This document shows, piece after piece, positions 37,350-49,420 of a stretch of DNA of 64,000 nt (position 1 is the first letter of the stretch; each line of letters starts with the position of its first letter). The translations under genes and the position numbers were made by a program. The notes beneath the pieces are model-generated. The model ran no database searches and was not told the DNA's origin. It saw nothing but the letters and a program-made list of their open reading frames with translations. The stretch lies in NCBI RefSeq assembly GCF_904849725.1, contig NC_058522.1:232661084-232725083 (forward strand), written 5' to 3'. This DNA comes from Hordeum vulgare subsp. vulgare. Taxonomy: Eukaryota > Streptophyta > Magnoliopsida > Poales > Poaceae.

Positions 37350-38604
37350 GTGGTATCAGAGCTAGGTTCATGCGTAGATGTCTTCTCGAGTAGAACACAA
37401 AAGTTTTTGTGGGCGGTGATGTGCGTTTTGCTGCCCTCCTTAGTCTTTTCTTGATTCCGCGGTATTGTTGGATTGAAGCGGCTTGGACCGACATTACTCG
37501 TACGCTTACGAGAGACTGGTTTCATCGTTACGAGTAACCCCCTTTGCTCAAAGATGACTGGCAAGTGACGGTTTCTCCAACTTTAGTTGAATCGGATTTG
37601 ACCGAGGAGGTCCTTGGATGAGGTTAAATAGCAACTCATAGATCTCCGTTGTGGTGTTTGCGTAAGTAAGATGCGATCCTACTAGATACCCTTGGTCACC
37701 ACGTAAAACATGCAACAACAAAATTAGAGGACGTCTAACTTGTTTTTGCAGGGTATGATTGTGATGTGATATGGACAACGATGTGATGTGATATATTGGA
37801 TGTATGAGATGATCATGTTGTAATAGAAATATCGACTTGCACGTCGATGGTACGGCAACCGGCAGGAGCCATAGGGTTGTCTTTATACTAATGTTTGTGC
37901 TTGCAGATGCGTTTACTATTTTGCTAGGATGTAGCTTTAGTAGTAATAGCATAAGTAGCACGACAACCCCGATGGCAACACGTTGATGGATGATCATGGT
38001 GTGGCGCCGGTGACAAGAAGATCGTGCCGGTGCTTTGGTGATGGAGATCAAGAAGCACGTTATGATGGCCATATCATGTCACTTATGAATTGCATGTGAT
38101 GTTAATCCTTTTATGCACCTTATTTTGCTTAGAACGACGGTAGCATTATGAGGTGATCTCTCACTAAAATTTCAAGACGAAATTGTGTTCTCCCCGACTG
38201 TGCACCGTTGCTACAGTTCGTCGTTTCGAGACACCACGTGATGATCGGGTGTGATAGACTCAACGTTCACATACAACGGGTGCAAAACAGTTGCACACGC
38301 GGAACACTCGGGTTAAGCTTGACGAGCCTAGCATGTGCAGACATGGCCTCGGAACACATGAGACCGAAAGGTCGATCATGAATCATATAGTTGATATGAT
38401 TAGCATAGGGATGCTTACCACTGAAACTACTCTCGACTCACGTGATGATCGGACTTGGGATAGTGTAAGTGGATCATGAACCACTCAAATGACTAGAGAG
38501 ATGTACTTTTTGAGTGGGAGTTTAGCATATAATTTGATTAAGTTGAACTCTAATTATCTTGAACATAGTCTAAGTCCACTTTGAATATATTTGTGTTGTA
38601 GATC
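37350..38604 (+). mobile_element. Element A primer-binding site and leader
   Basis: The primer-binding site TGGTATCAGAGCTAGGT (37351-37367) fits the initiator Met-tRNA type, 1 bp after the LTR. The 1.2-kb leader to the gag ATG at 38605 is non-coding, as in BARE-1-like elements. Confidence 0.85.
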
Positions 38605-41600
38605 ATGGCTCACGCGACAGTCATCCTGAATTTTAATACGTTCCTAGAGAAAGCTAAGTTGAAAGATGATGGAAGCAACTTTGTAGACTGGGCTCGTAAT
38701 CTTAAGCTAATCTTACAAGATGGGAAGAAGGATTATGTCCTTAATGCTGCGCTAGGAGATGAACCACCCGCTACGGCTGATCAGGATGTTAAGAACGCTT
38801 GGTTAGCACGTAAGGAGGACTACTCAATAGTTCAATGTGCAGTCTCGTATGGCTTAGAACCGGGACTTCAACGTCGCTTTGAGCGTCATGGAGCATTTGA
38901 GATGTTCCAGGAGTTGGAGTTTATCTTTCAGAAGAACGCCCGGATCGAGAGGTATGAGACCTCCGATAAATTCTATGCTTGCAAGATGGAGGAAAACTCG
39001 TCTGTCAGTGAACATGTGCTCAAAATGTCTGGGTACTCAAACCGTCTAGCTGAACTGGGGATTGAACTCCCGCAAGAAGCTATCACTGACAAAATCCTTC
39101 AATCACTGCCGCCAAGCTATAAAGGCTTTGTGTTGAACTACAACATGCAAGGGATGAACAAGTCTCCTGGCGAGTTGTTTGCGATGCTGAAAGTCGCAGA
39201 GTCTGAACTCCGTAAAGAGCATCAAGTGTTGATGGTGAGCAAGACCATTAGTTTCAAGAGAAACAACAAAGGCAAGAAGGGCAATTCGAAGAAGAGCGGC
39301 AAGCCTGTTGCCAATCTGCCGAAGAAACCCAAGGCTGGACCTAAGCCTGAAACAGAGTGCTTCTATTGCAAGGGTATGGGTCACTGGAAGCGCAATTGCC
39401 CCAAGTATCTGGCAGATAAGAAGGCGGGCAAAGAAAAATCAGGTATATTTGATATACATGTTATTGATGTGTACTTAACCGGCTCTCGTAGTAGTGCCTG
39501 GGTATTTGATACCGGTTCTGTTGCTCATATTTGCAACTTGAAGCAGGAACTGCGGAATAGACGAAGGCTAGCGAAAGACGAAGTGACGATGCGCGTAGGA
39601 AATGGTTCCAAGGTTGATGCAATCGCCGTCGGCACAGTGTCACTTCAGCTACCATCGGGATTAGTGATGAACTTAAATCATTGTTATTTAGTGCCTGCGT
39701 TGAGCATGAACATTATATCTGGATCTTGTTTATTGCGAGACGGTTACTCTTTTAAGTCTGAGAATAATGGTTGTTCTATTTCTATGAGTAACATCTTTTA
39801 TGGTCATGCACCGAATGTGAGAGGATTGTTCATATTGAATCTTGATAGCGATACGCATATACATAACATTGAGACCAAAAGAGTTAGAGTAAACAATGAT
39901 AGCGCCATATTTTTGTGGCACTGCCGCTTGGGTCATATTGGTGTAAAGCGCATGAAGAAACTCCATGTTGATGGACTTTTGGAGTCACTTGACTTTGATT
40001 CACTTGACACGTGCGAACCATGCCTCATGGGCAAGATGACTAAGACTCCGTTCTCCGGAACAATGGAGCGTGCAAGTGACTTGTTGGAAATCATACATAC
40101 CGATGTGTGTGGTCCAATGAGCGTAGAGGCACGCGGCGGATATCGTTATTTTCTCACCTTCACTGACGATTTAAGTAGATATGGTTATGTCTACTTGATG
40201 AAGCACAAATCTGAAACATTTGAAAAGTTCAAGCAATTTCAGAGTGAAGTGGAAAATCATCGTAACAAGAAGATCAAGTTCCTACGGTCTGATCGTGGGG
40301 GTGAATATCTGAGTTTCGAGTTTGGTGCTCACTTAAGACAATGTGGAATTGTTTCGCAGTTAACACCGCCTGGAACACCACAGCGTAATGGTGTGTCCGA
40401 ACGTCGTAATCGTACTTTGTTAGAGATGGTGCGATCTATGATGTCTCTTACTAATTTGCCGTTATCATTTTGGGGTTATGCATTAGAAACGACTGCATTC
40501 ACTTTAAATAGGGCACCATCAAATCCGTTGAGACGACACCATACGAACTGTGGTATGGCAAAAGGCCAAAGTTGTCGTTTCTTAAAGTTTGGGGATGTGA
40601 TGCTTATGTCAAAAAGCTTCAGCCTGAAAAGCTAGAACCCAAAGCGGAAAAGTGCGTCTTCATAGGTTACCCAAAAGAGACAGTTGGGTACACCTTCTAT
40701 CTCAAATCCGAGGGCAAAGTGTTTGTTGCTAAAAACGGAGCTTTTCTCGAGAAGGAGTTTCTCTCGAAAGAATTGAGTGGGAGGAAGATAGAACTTGACG
40801 AGGTTGTCGAACCTCTCATCCCTCTGGATGGTGGCGCAGGGCAAGGGGAAACCTCTGTCATTGCGACGCCGGTTGAGGAGGAAGTTAATGATGATGATCA
40901 TGAAACTCCAGTTCAAGTTTTTGTTGAACCACGCAGGTCGACGAGATCACGCGCTGCTCCAGAGTGGTACGGTAATCCCGTCTTATCAATAATGTTGTTA
41001 GACAACAATGAACCTGCAAATTATGAAGAAGCAATGGTGGGCCCAGATTCCAACAAATGGCTAGAAGCCATGAAATCCGAGATAGGATCCATGTATGAGA
41101 ACAAAGTGTGGACTTTGGAGATACTACCTGAGGGCCGCAAGGCTATTCAGAACAAATGGATCTTTAAGAAGAAGACGGACGCTGACGGTAATGTGACCGT
41201 TTATAAAGCTCGACTTGTGGCAAAGGGTTTTTCACAAGTTCCAGGAGTTGACTACGATGAGACTTTCTCACCCGTAGCGATGCTTAAGTCCGTCAGAATC
41301 ATGTTAGCAATAGCTGCATTTTTCGATTATGAAATCTGGCAGATGGATGTCAATTCCTTAACGGTTTCCTTAAGGAAGAGTTGTATATGATGCAACCCGA
41401 AGGTTTTATCGATCCTGAAAATGCTGACAAGGTGTGCAAGCTCCAGCGATCCATTTATGGACTGGTGCAAGCATCTCGGAGTTGGAACAAACGTTTTGAT
41501 GAGGTGATCAAAGCATTTGGGTTTATACAAGTGGTTGGAGAATCTTGTATTTACAAGAAAGTGAGTGGGAGCTCTGTGGCGTTTCTAATATTATATGTGG

Positions 41601-42577
41601 ATGACATATTACTGATTGGAAACAACGTAGAGCTTTTGGAGAGCATAAAAGGTTACTTGAATAAAAGTTTCTCTATGAAGGACCTAGGAGAAGCTGCTTA
41701 CATTCTAGGCATTAAGATCTATAGGGATAGATCAAAACGCCTGATAGGACTTTCACAAAGCACATACCTTGATAAAGTTTTGAAGAGGTTCAAAATGGAA
41801 CAGTCCAAGAAAGGGTTCTTGCCAGTTTTACAAGGTACGAGATTGAGTAAGACTCAGTGCCCAGCAACTGATGAAGATAGAGAGCATATGCGCTCCGTCC
41901 CCTATGCTTCAGCCATAGGTTCTATCATGTATGCGATGCTGTGCACTAGACCGGATGTTAGCCTGGCCATAAGTATGGCAGGTAGGTTCCAGAGTAATCC
42001 AGGAGTGGATCACTGGACAGCGGTCAAGAATATCCTGAAGTACCTGAAAAGGACTAAGGAGATGTTTCTCGTGTATGGAGGTGACGAAGAGCTCACCGTA
42101 AAAGGTTACGTCGATGCAAGCTTTGACACAGATCCGGACGACTCTAAGTCGCAAAGCGGATACGTATTTATTCTTAATAGGGGTGCAGTAAGCTGGTGCA
42201 GTTCCAAGCAAAGCGTCGTAGCAGATTCTACATGTGAAGCGGAGTACATGGCTGCCTCGGAGGCGGCTAAGGAGGGTGTCTGGATGAAGCAGTTCATGAC
42301 GGAGCTTGGAGTGGTGCCAAGTGCGCTGGATCCAATAACCTTGTTCTATGACAACACTGGTGCCATTGCCTTAGCAAAGGAACCACGGTTTCACAAGAAG
42401 ACCAGACACATCAAACGACGCTTCAACCTCATCCGCGACTACGTCGAGGAAGAGGACGTAAATATATGCAAAGTGCACACGGATCTGAATGTAGCAGACC
42501 CGCTGACTAAACCTCTTCCACGGCCAAAACATGATCGACACCAGAACTGTATGGGTGTTAGATTTATTACAATGTAA
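38605..42577 (+). pseudogene. Element A gag-pol polyprotein (Copia), two frameshifts
   Basis: This is the single polyprotein of an Angela/BARE-1-type element, starting at ATG 38605 after the leader. Frame 1 (38605-40635) holds gag, the CCHC knuckle at residues 252-265 (CFYCKGMGHWKRNC), the protease DTG near residue 302, the integrase zinc finger from His 439, and the catalytic Asp 500, Asp 563 and Glu 599. A 1-base loss in an A-run near 40518 shifts the frame. Frame 2 (from about 40520, seen from 40572 to 41390) carries the integrase C-terminus and the start of reverse transcriptase. A 7-base loss near 41350, judged against element C, shifts it again. Frame 3 (41381-42577) has YVDDILL (Asp residues at 41600-41605) and RNase H. 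There are no other stops. With near-identical LTRs and broken pol, the element could move only in trans. Confidence 0.95.
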
Positions 42578-42629
42578 TTCACATGGTGATGTGAGGGCTA
42601 GATTATTGACTCTAGTGCAAGTGGGAGAC
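42578..42629 (+). other. Element A 3' non-coding tail with polypurine tract
   Basis: A purine-rich AAGTGGGAGAC (42619-42629) abuts the 3' LTR start, as required for plus-strand priming. The same tract, inverted, lies at 3467-3477 in element C. Confidence 0.75.
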
Positions 42630-44450
42630 TGTTGGAATTATGCCCTAGAGGCAATAATAAATATAGTTATTATTATAATTCCTGTATCAAGATAATAGTT
42701 TATTATCCATGCTATAATTGTATTGAATGAAGACTCATTTACATGTGTGGATACATAGACAAAACACCGTCCCTAGCATGCCTCTAGTTGGCTAGCCAGT
42801 TGATCGATGATAGTCAGTGTCTTCTGATTATGAACAAGGTGTTGTTGCTTGATAACTGGATCACGTCATTGGGAGAATCACGTGATGGATTAGACCCAAA
42901 CTAATAGACGTAGCATGTTGATCGTGTCATTTTGTTGCTACAGTTTTCTGCGTGTCAAGTATTTATTCCTATGACCATGAGATCATATAACTCACTAACA
43001 CCGGAGGAATGCTTTGTGTGTATCAAACGTCGCAACGTAACTGGGTGACTATAAAGATGCTCTACAGGTATCTCCGAAGGTGTTAGTTGAGTTAGTATGG
43101 ATCAAGACTGGGATTTGTCACTCCGTGTGACGGAGAGGTATCTCGGGGCCCACTCGGTAATACAACATCACACACAAGCCTTGCAAGCAATGTAACTTAG
43201 TGTAAGTTGCGGGATCTTGTATTACGGAATGAGTAAAGAGACTTGCCGGTAAACGAGATTGAAATAGGTATGCGGATACTGACGATCGAATCTCGGGCAA
43301 GTAACATACCGAAGGACAAAGGGAATGACATACGGGATTATACGAATCCTTGGCACTGAGGTTCAAACGATAAGATCTTCGTAGAATATGTAGGATCCAA
43401 TATGGGCATCCAGGTCCCGCTATTGGATATTGACCGAGGAGTCTCTCAGGTCATGTCTACATAGTTCTCGAACCCGCAGGGTCTGCACACTTAAGGTTCG
43501 ACGTTGTTTTATGCGTATTTGAGTTATATGGTTGGTTACTGAATGTTGTTCGGAGTCCCGGATGAGATCACGGACGTCACGAGGGTTTCCGGAATGGTCC
43601 GGAAACGAAGATTGATATATAGGATGACCTCATTTGATTACCGGAAGGTTTTCGGAGTTACCGGGAATGTACCGGGAATGACGAATGGGTTCCGGGAGTT
43701 CACCGGGAGGGGGGGCAACCCACCCCGGGGAAGCCCATAGGCCATAAGTGTGGCACACCAGCCCTTAGTGGGCTGGTGGGACAGCCCAAAAGGGCCCTAT
43801 GCGCCAAGGATAAGAAATCAAGAGAGAAAGAAAAAAAAGGAGGAGGTGGGAAGGAAGGGGGACTCCCTCCCACCAAACCTAGTCCAACTCGGTTTGGGGG
43901 GGAGAGTCCTCCCCCTTGGCTCGGCCGACCCCTTGAGGGTCCTTGGACCCCAAGGCAAGGCCCCCCTCCCTCCCACCTATATATATGGAGGTTTTAGGGC
44001 TGATTTGAGACGACTTTTCCACGGCAGCCCGACCACATACCTCCACGGTTTTTCCTCTAGATCGCGTTTCTGCGGAGCTCGGGCGGAGCCCTGCTGAGAC
44101 AAGGTCATCACCAACCTCCGGAGCACCGTCACGCTGCCGGAGAACTCTTCTACCTCTCTGTCTCTCTTGCTGGATCAAGAAGGCCGAGATCATCGTCGAG
44201 CTGTACGTGTGCTGAACGCGGAGGTGCCGTCCGTTCGGTACTAGATCGTGGGAGTGATCGCGGGATTGTTCGCGGGGCGGATCGAGGGACGTGAGGACAT
44301 TCCACTACATCAACCGCGTTCTCTAACGCTTCTGCTGTACGGTCTACAAGGGTATGTAGATCACTCATCCCCTCTCGTAGATGGACATCACCATGATAGG
44401 TCTTCGTGCGCGTAGGAAATTTTTTGTTTCCCATGCGACGTTCCCCAACA
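42630..44450 (+). mobile_element. Angela/BARE-1-type Copia element A, 3' LTR
   Basis: The LTR is 1821 bp, the same length as the 5' LTR, ending ...TTCCCCAACA at 44450 followed by the TSD GTTAG (44451-44455). The intact TSD shows a simple insertion into element H. Confidence 0.95.
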
Positions 44451-44455
44451 GTTAG

Positions 44456-44987
44456 TGCCCATAATAAAATAATTTATTCTCTACTAGAAATAAAGCTTCT
44501 CAGGAAGAGCTACTGTTTCTCCAGATTTCCAAAAGGTTTTTGCAAATAAAAAGCAAGCTTAACCTTTGCAAAACAATGAAAATGCAAAACATGGCAGAAT
44601 GTGGAAAAACCAAACCAACATGTAGTAAAAAACCAATTCGGGGCACTTCTGCAACTCAAATAAAAAAACTCAGAACAGACGCAAGAAACACAATTATATA
44701 GAGCATACTTTTGAAAAATTTCAGATCAAAAAGATGATCTGGTGATTTTTGGCGAATTTTTCCTGTCAAGCAGACAAAATCTGTTTCTGGACAGCATGTC
44801 ACAACTTTTGAACTTTCTTGCAATCAGAGGCTAAAACTTGGCACAAAGCTTGAAAATAAAGATACAATGATGTTGCTACAATAGTAAAAAGCATCAAGAC
44901 CACTAAAAATGAAAGTAAAAACAAATTGGGTTGCCTCTCAAGAAGCGCTTTCTTTTATGTCTTTGAGCTAGGCATGATGCAAAAAGT
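44456..44987 (-). mobile_element. Element H internal region beside element A (non-coding)
   Basis: AT-rich internal sequence of H between the target copy of element A and the protease remnant. No reading frame is recognisable. Confidence 0.5.
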
Positions 44988-45197
44988 TCAAGTTATATGA
45001 ACTCCAAAAGAATAACTTGCCCGAGTAACGGACTCATAAGGTAACTTAATCTTATTTCGAGGGAAGTGTTCCATTCCCTTTTTAAGGGTAAATTGGAATC
45101 TAATGGTCCCTTCTTTCATGTCAATGATAGCACCAACGGTGCGGAGAAAAGGACGTCCCAAAATAATTGGACATGAGGGATCACACTCAATGTCCAT
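44988..45197 (-). pseudogene. Element H retropepsin-like fragment
   Basis: This short minus-strand frame has CPIILGRPFLRTVGAIIDMK, a segment typical of the aspartic protease region of Athila-type Gypsy polyproteins, where the downstream ILGRPFL motif follows the active site. The upstream catalytic part is not in frame. Reverse transcriptase and integrase are absent beyond it. Confidence 0.7.
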
Positions 45198-45249
45198 AAT
45201 AAGAAAATCAACGAGAACATAATTGTCATTGACAACAATAAGAACATAA

Positions 45250-45916
45250 TCAATCCTCCCTAGAGGTTTCTTTATGAGGGATCACACTCTCGGTGTGCCA
45301 TTGAGAATAATTTGTCATCATATCGTCTAATAGTTTCGTGGTAGCACCAAGTGTAGTTGACATAAAGGTTCCTCCCGCGGCCGAGTTCAACAAATTCCAT
45401 GAGGTAAAGTTCAATCCTGCATAGAAATTTTGGATAACCATCCAAGTAGTCAAACCATGTGTAGGGCAATTCTTAACAAGAGATTTCATACGTTCCCAAG
45501 ATTGGGCAATGTGTTCATTATCCAGTTGCCTAAAATTCATAATGTTACTTCTCAACTGGATAATCTTAGCAGGCGGGTAATACTTCCTAATAAAAGCATC
45601 TTTGCACTTATCCTAAGAATCTATGCTATTCCTAGGCAAACATTAAAGCCACACTTTAGCTCCTCCTCTCAAGGAGAAAGGAAAAAAGCTTAAGTTTAAC
45701 AATATCACCATCTACTTCTTTGTACTTTTGCATATCACAAAGCTCAACAAAATTACTCAAGTGCAAAGCAACATCATCTCCAGCACCGGAGAATTGATCT
45801 TTCATAACAAGGTTAAATAAAGCAGGTTTAATCTCATAGGAAGCCACCTCACTGGCGGGAGCAGCAATAGGAGTGCAGATAAAGTCATTGTTGTTGTGAC
45901 TAGTGAAGTCACACAA
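45250..45916 (-). pseudogene. Element H gag (Athila clade), broken
   Basis: This is a minus-strand gag in two frames, 45656-45916 and 45250-45555. Motifs such as FVELCDMQKYKEVDGDIVKL and the later YYPPAK, NCPTHGLTTW and AAGGTFMS stretches are hallmarks of Athila/Sabrina-type Gypsy gag. A stop near 45610 and a frame change at about 45655 separate the parts. It lies directly after the 5' LTR and primer site on the minus strand. Confidence 0.85.
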
Positions 45917-46086
45917 GTTGGTGTTCTCATGGAACCCATAGCAGCAGCAACAAGCAAGAACAAATCAACTAATTTTTTTGTGGTTTTTGGTATAAGACTC
46001 TAAAGCAAAAACTAGAAAGCAAACTAACAAGACTAAAAAGAAAAGGTAAAAGATAGTGTGCAACTCCCCTATCTTGAGGACTGGAG

Positions 46087-46103
46087 CCCCCGACAACGGC
46101 GCT
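46087..46103 (-). other. Element H primer-binding site
   Basis: Read on minus, the sequence includes AGCGCCGTTGTCGGGG, close to the TGGCGCCGTTGCCGGGG primer site used by Athila-type elements. It starts about 11 bp from the LTR end at 46115, which fixes the minus orientation of H. Confidence 0.7.
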
Positions 46104-46114
46104 AGAAATTTGCT

Positions 46115-47767
46115 TGATGACGACTTGATGGATATACTTCTCGCCCCTCATTGGTTACCCCAAGTGGAAGGTTGAGATGTAGTTAGCAGCAGATTTCCCT
46201 TACACGAGGACCGTAAGGTTTATCGAACCAGGAGGACTCCTAGGTTCAACAAGTAGGTGTCCGTTGCTCTGGCGCTAGCAGAAGACGTGGACCTGCACAC
46301 ACAACAAATAACTTTGCTCCCAACGAGTTCAGAGAGGTTGTCAATCTCTCTGGCCTTGTAGTTTGCAAAGGATCAAACACAAGCGGGAATAGCGATGGTG
46401 ATTGCAACGCAAAAGGAAATAAAAACAATAGATAGTGGAGGTGTAAATAGTGGTGGAAATATGGATCAGTGTCTCATGATGGTCACTAGTGATGTCTCTC
46501 TCCCAAAAGACGATAAACAACTATGCGATGTAAACAAATTACAACTCGGCAGTTGACAGAATTATAAACGCACTGCAATGCTAATCATGTTACTGGAAAG
46601 TTAGAGGCTCAATAGTAATGGGCAGTACACCAAGACAAGTAGTCCGTTTATTCATCAGCATCTACTCACTAATCATCCACCTTGAGATATCTATCCAGAA
46701 CATCTCGCTGGTATTAAGTTGCGAGCTCCACCCGAAGTGTAAACTCAAAGCAACAGACAACTACATTAACGAATTTTGTGTAAGGTAAACAATCCTTGCA
46801 ACCATGGTCACAAGCACCATTGTTTTCTCCCTGGTGGCAACATCACATCCCCTGGTCTCATGTTTCTGTCACTCAAGCTAGACATCAGGGGGCATGAACC
46901 CACAATCATGCATAACGCTCCCTCTTGGAGTTACAATCTACTACTCGGCCAAACCAATAAAAAGAAACGGAGAACATGCATGAATTGTTGAAGAACATAA
47001 TATAAAAGGAGAACCAAATATATAACTCATAACAATCTGAACATAATCTCATAATCCATCGGATCCCAGCAAACTTAGCATAGCAACAACAGGTAAATTA
47101 CATAGATGCCTTGATCATGGGGCATCTCACAAGGGCTAAGAATTGAAGCACAAGATTGGAGAGAAGACATCACATAGCTATTGGTCATGGACCCATGGTC
47201 CAAGGAGGACTACTCACGACACGTCCGGGAAGCATCCATGGTGGTGGAGAAGCTCCCAGAGGTCAATCCTCCCTCCGAGAGGGTGCCGGGAAGAGGTCTT
47301 TTGATGCTCCCGATCTTGGAAGCGCTACGGCGGCGGAACGGTGAAGAAATTCATGATTCTGGATCTCGTCTGAGGGTTTTCCGTCTGGGAGGTACATATA
47401 GGCCGAAGGAGGGCACCAGAGGGGGTGGCCCCTACCGAGGCGGCCTCTCCGCACGGCTAGAGGGCAGGCCGCGCCACCAGGTCGCCTGGAGGCATGAAAA
47501 CCCCCTCTGGCCCACCTTGATGCTTCGTGAAGGTTCCGTCACACTCATTTTTATATATTTTGCTCAGGATTTTTGGGGCTCTAGAAATTGGGGTGAAGTC
47601 CTTGCAAATAAAGACATCAGCAGACAGAAACTGGCACTGGGTGCACTGAGTTAGTAGGTTAGTCCAAATATGTGTAAAAAGGTATAGAAGTGTAGCAAAA
47701 CATATAACAATCTCACCCAAAAGATCATGGAACAAACATAAATTATAGATACGTTTGGGACGTATCA
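46115..47767 (-). mobile_element. Athila-like Gypsy element H, 5' LTR
   Basis: The LTR is 1653 bp, from TGATGACGAC to ...GACGTATCA in plus reading. It is paired with 31506-33158 and followed by the target copy GTCGC (47768-47772). Without element A the whole element is about 7.3 kb. A Sabrina-type family is likely but was not searched. Confidence 0.85.
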
Positions 47768-48694
47768 GTCGCCAGGATACCGTGGTGCAGGCTCGTCGAT
47801 AGTGGGCCCAACGCACTTATCAGACTGACGGCGTGTCTCTTGCCGCCGTTCGATGGCGGTCCGAGCATCTTCCTTACGTTGTTCGCGAAGAACTTGATGC
47901 TGGTCGCAGCGGGTCCGTGGGTTAGACGACCCCGTCGAATCTTCAGAGACGATTACGTGTTGCCGACGCCGCGGGGGTGAGTGTATTGTGGTGGCGCCAG
48001 CCCCAGTCTTCTCGCCATTGTTGCATGCATGCTTGCTGGATGGCCATTTCGACGGCCCCGCCTGCTGTGGCCCCTTGCCGATGGCAAGGGCAATGAGGCT
48101 CTGAATGGCGGCTCTCCATTATTCGAGCTTGTTCGCCGCAGGAGGGAAGTCCAGGAGCAGTTGGGCCCACGCCAATGCTTCCGCTGGTGTAGGCGGCGGT
48201 GAGACGTGCGTGTAATGTAAGGTGCTCTTACTCCTAACCGTGTTAGAAGGAGCACCGTCACGGTCCCGCGACCGCACACCGCCTTCGCCGGCTTCTTGGC
48301 GTGCATGCTGGCCCTGCGCATCTCGAGAGTGATGCCTAGGAGTTCGTCGCGGATGTTGGGAACCACCAACGTCGCGGCGCTACTCGTCGTGTGCGGCCTA
48401 GGAAGTTCGCGGTGTATGCGCCGGTTTGGGTGTCTTGGAAGGCGCCCTTCCGTCCTTGGAGGTTGCTGCTCTGCCCGTAGGCCGCGCAACTCCGTCCTCA
48501 GACCCACCGGCGCGCGGGTTGTCGTCGTGTCCGCGGACGACATCGCTCGCTTGGGTTCGATCTCCATAGTATTGTGGAAGCTTGGGGCTTCCACTTCCTC
48601 CGCCCACACGCGTGCCATCGCCCGCCTGTGCTGTCACAGGCGCACTAGGTGCGGGTGTATCAGCCGCCATTGCGCTCCTCCTCTTGGGAGCCAT
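47768..48694 (-). pseudogene. Gypsy element G, gag N-terminal part
   Basis: The minus-strand frame starts at Met 48692-48694 (MAPKRRSAMA...), 84 bp from the LTR end. It is alanine/proline/arginine-rich and then shifts frame (a second frame is open at 47953-48618). At 47768 it ends ...RYPGD where H is inserted, and the gag continues at 31505. Frame changes indicate a decayed gag. Confidence 0.65.
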
Positions 48695-48777
48695 GTCGAC
48701 GATGGTGATGAAGAAACTAACGCACTAATGGCTAGGTCAGGTTACCACAACCTCCCCCCTACCTGGCGCACCAAAGA

Positions 48778-49420
48778 TGTCGGGGCTACGAGATCGACAC
48801 CTATGGGAGCCTTGACGGATCCCTTGCTATTCGGAGGGAGAGAGGGAATGCACCAAGAGAGAGCTAACGATCAACACGAGGGGGATTTTTACACAGGTTC
48901 GGGCCACTTGGAAGCGTAAAACCTTACTCTTGCTTTGTGTATTGAGTGTGTTTGAATGAAGCGTGTAGCTAACCGTCCAATAGTCCCCCCCAAAGATGTG
49001 CCTTGAGCCTCCTTTTATAGGTCAAAGGGGTCACCAACAGTGGCGAATAGTGTGCACACGGGGGGGGGGGGGGGGCACAGTAAACAGTGCTTACTGTCAG
49101 GCTACAATGCTTACTGGCGTCTCAGACGCATTAAATGCTTCGTTAGGCTTCCTTGCCCCTTCTCATGAGAGTCTTGACATGTACCCAGGTGGATCGACAC
49201 TTGGGTGTTGCGCTGGCGCAACAGTAGGTGGTGGGATCCTGCCGGGGTACATCTTGCCGGGCGCGGACCTTGCCGGGCGCCCGTCCTTGCTGGGGCTTCG
49301 CTGGCTCCCCCGGCAAGGAGGTTGTCGGGATCCCTTCCTCAGGTCTTGGGTCTTCTGGTGTGCTGACTTGAGCGTAGTCTTGGCGGGTCTTCATATCTGT
49401 CTACTCCGATGTCCCCGACA
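48778..49420 (-). mobile_element. Gypsy element G, 5' LTR
   Basis: The LTR is about 643 bp. In plus reading it runs from TGTCGGGG (48778) to CCCCGACA (49420), giving 8-bp perfect terminal inverted repeats with TG/CA ends. The adjacent minus-strand TTTGGTGCGCCAGGTAGGGG (complement of about 48755-48774) is a typical plant Gypsy primer-site region. A 16-17 base G-run lies inside at about 49062-49077. The second LTR is outside the window, so the boundaries rest on the inverted termini and primer site. Confidence 0.65.

Noticed and set aside
49062..49077. Run of 16-17 G as a biological signal
   Set aside because: It lies in a degraded LTR and its length is likely to be affected by replication slippage or sequencing; no function inferred.
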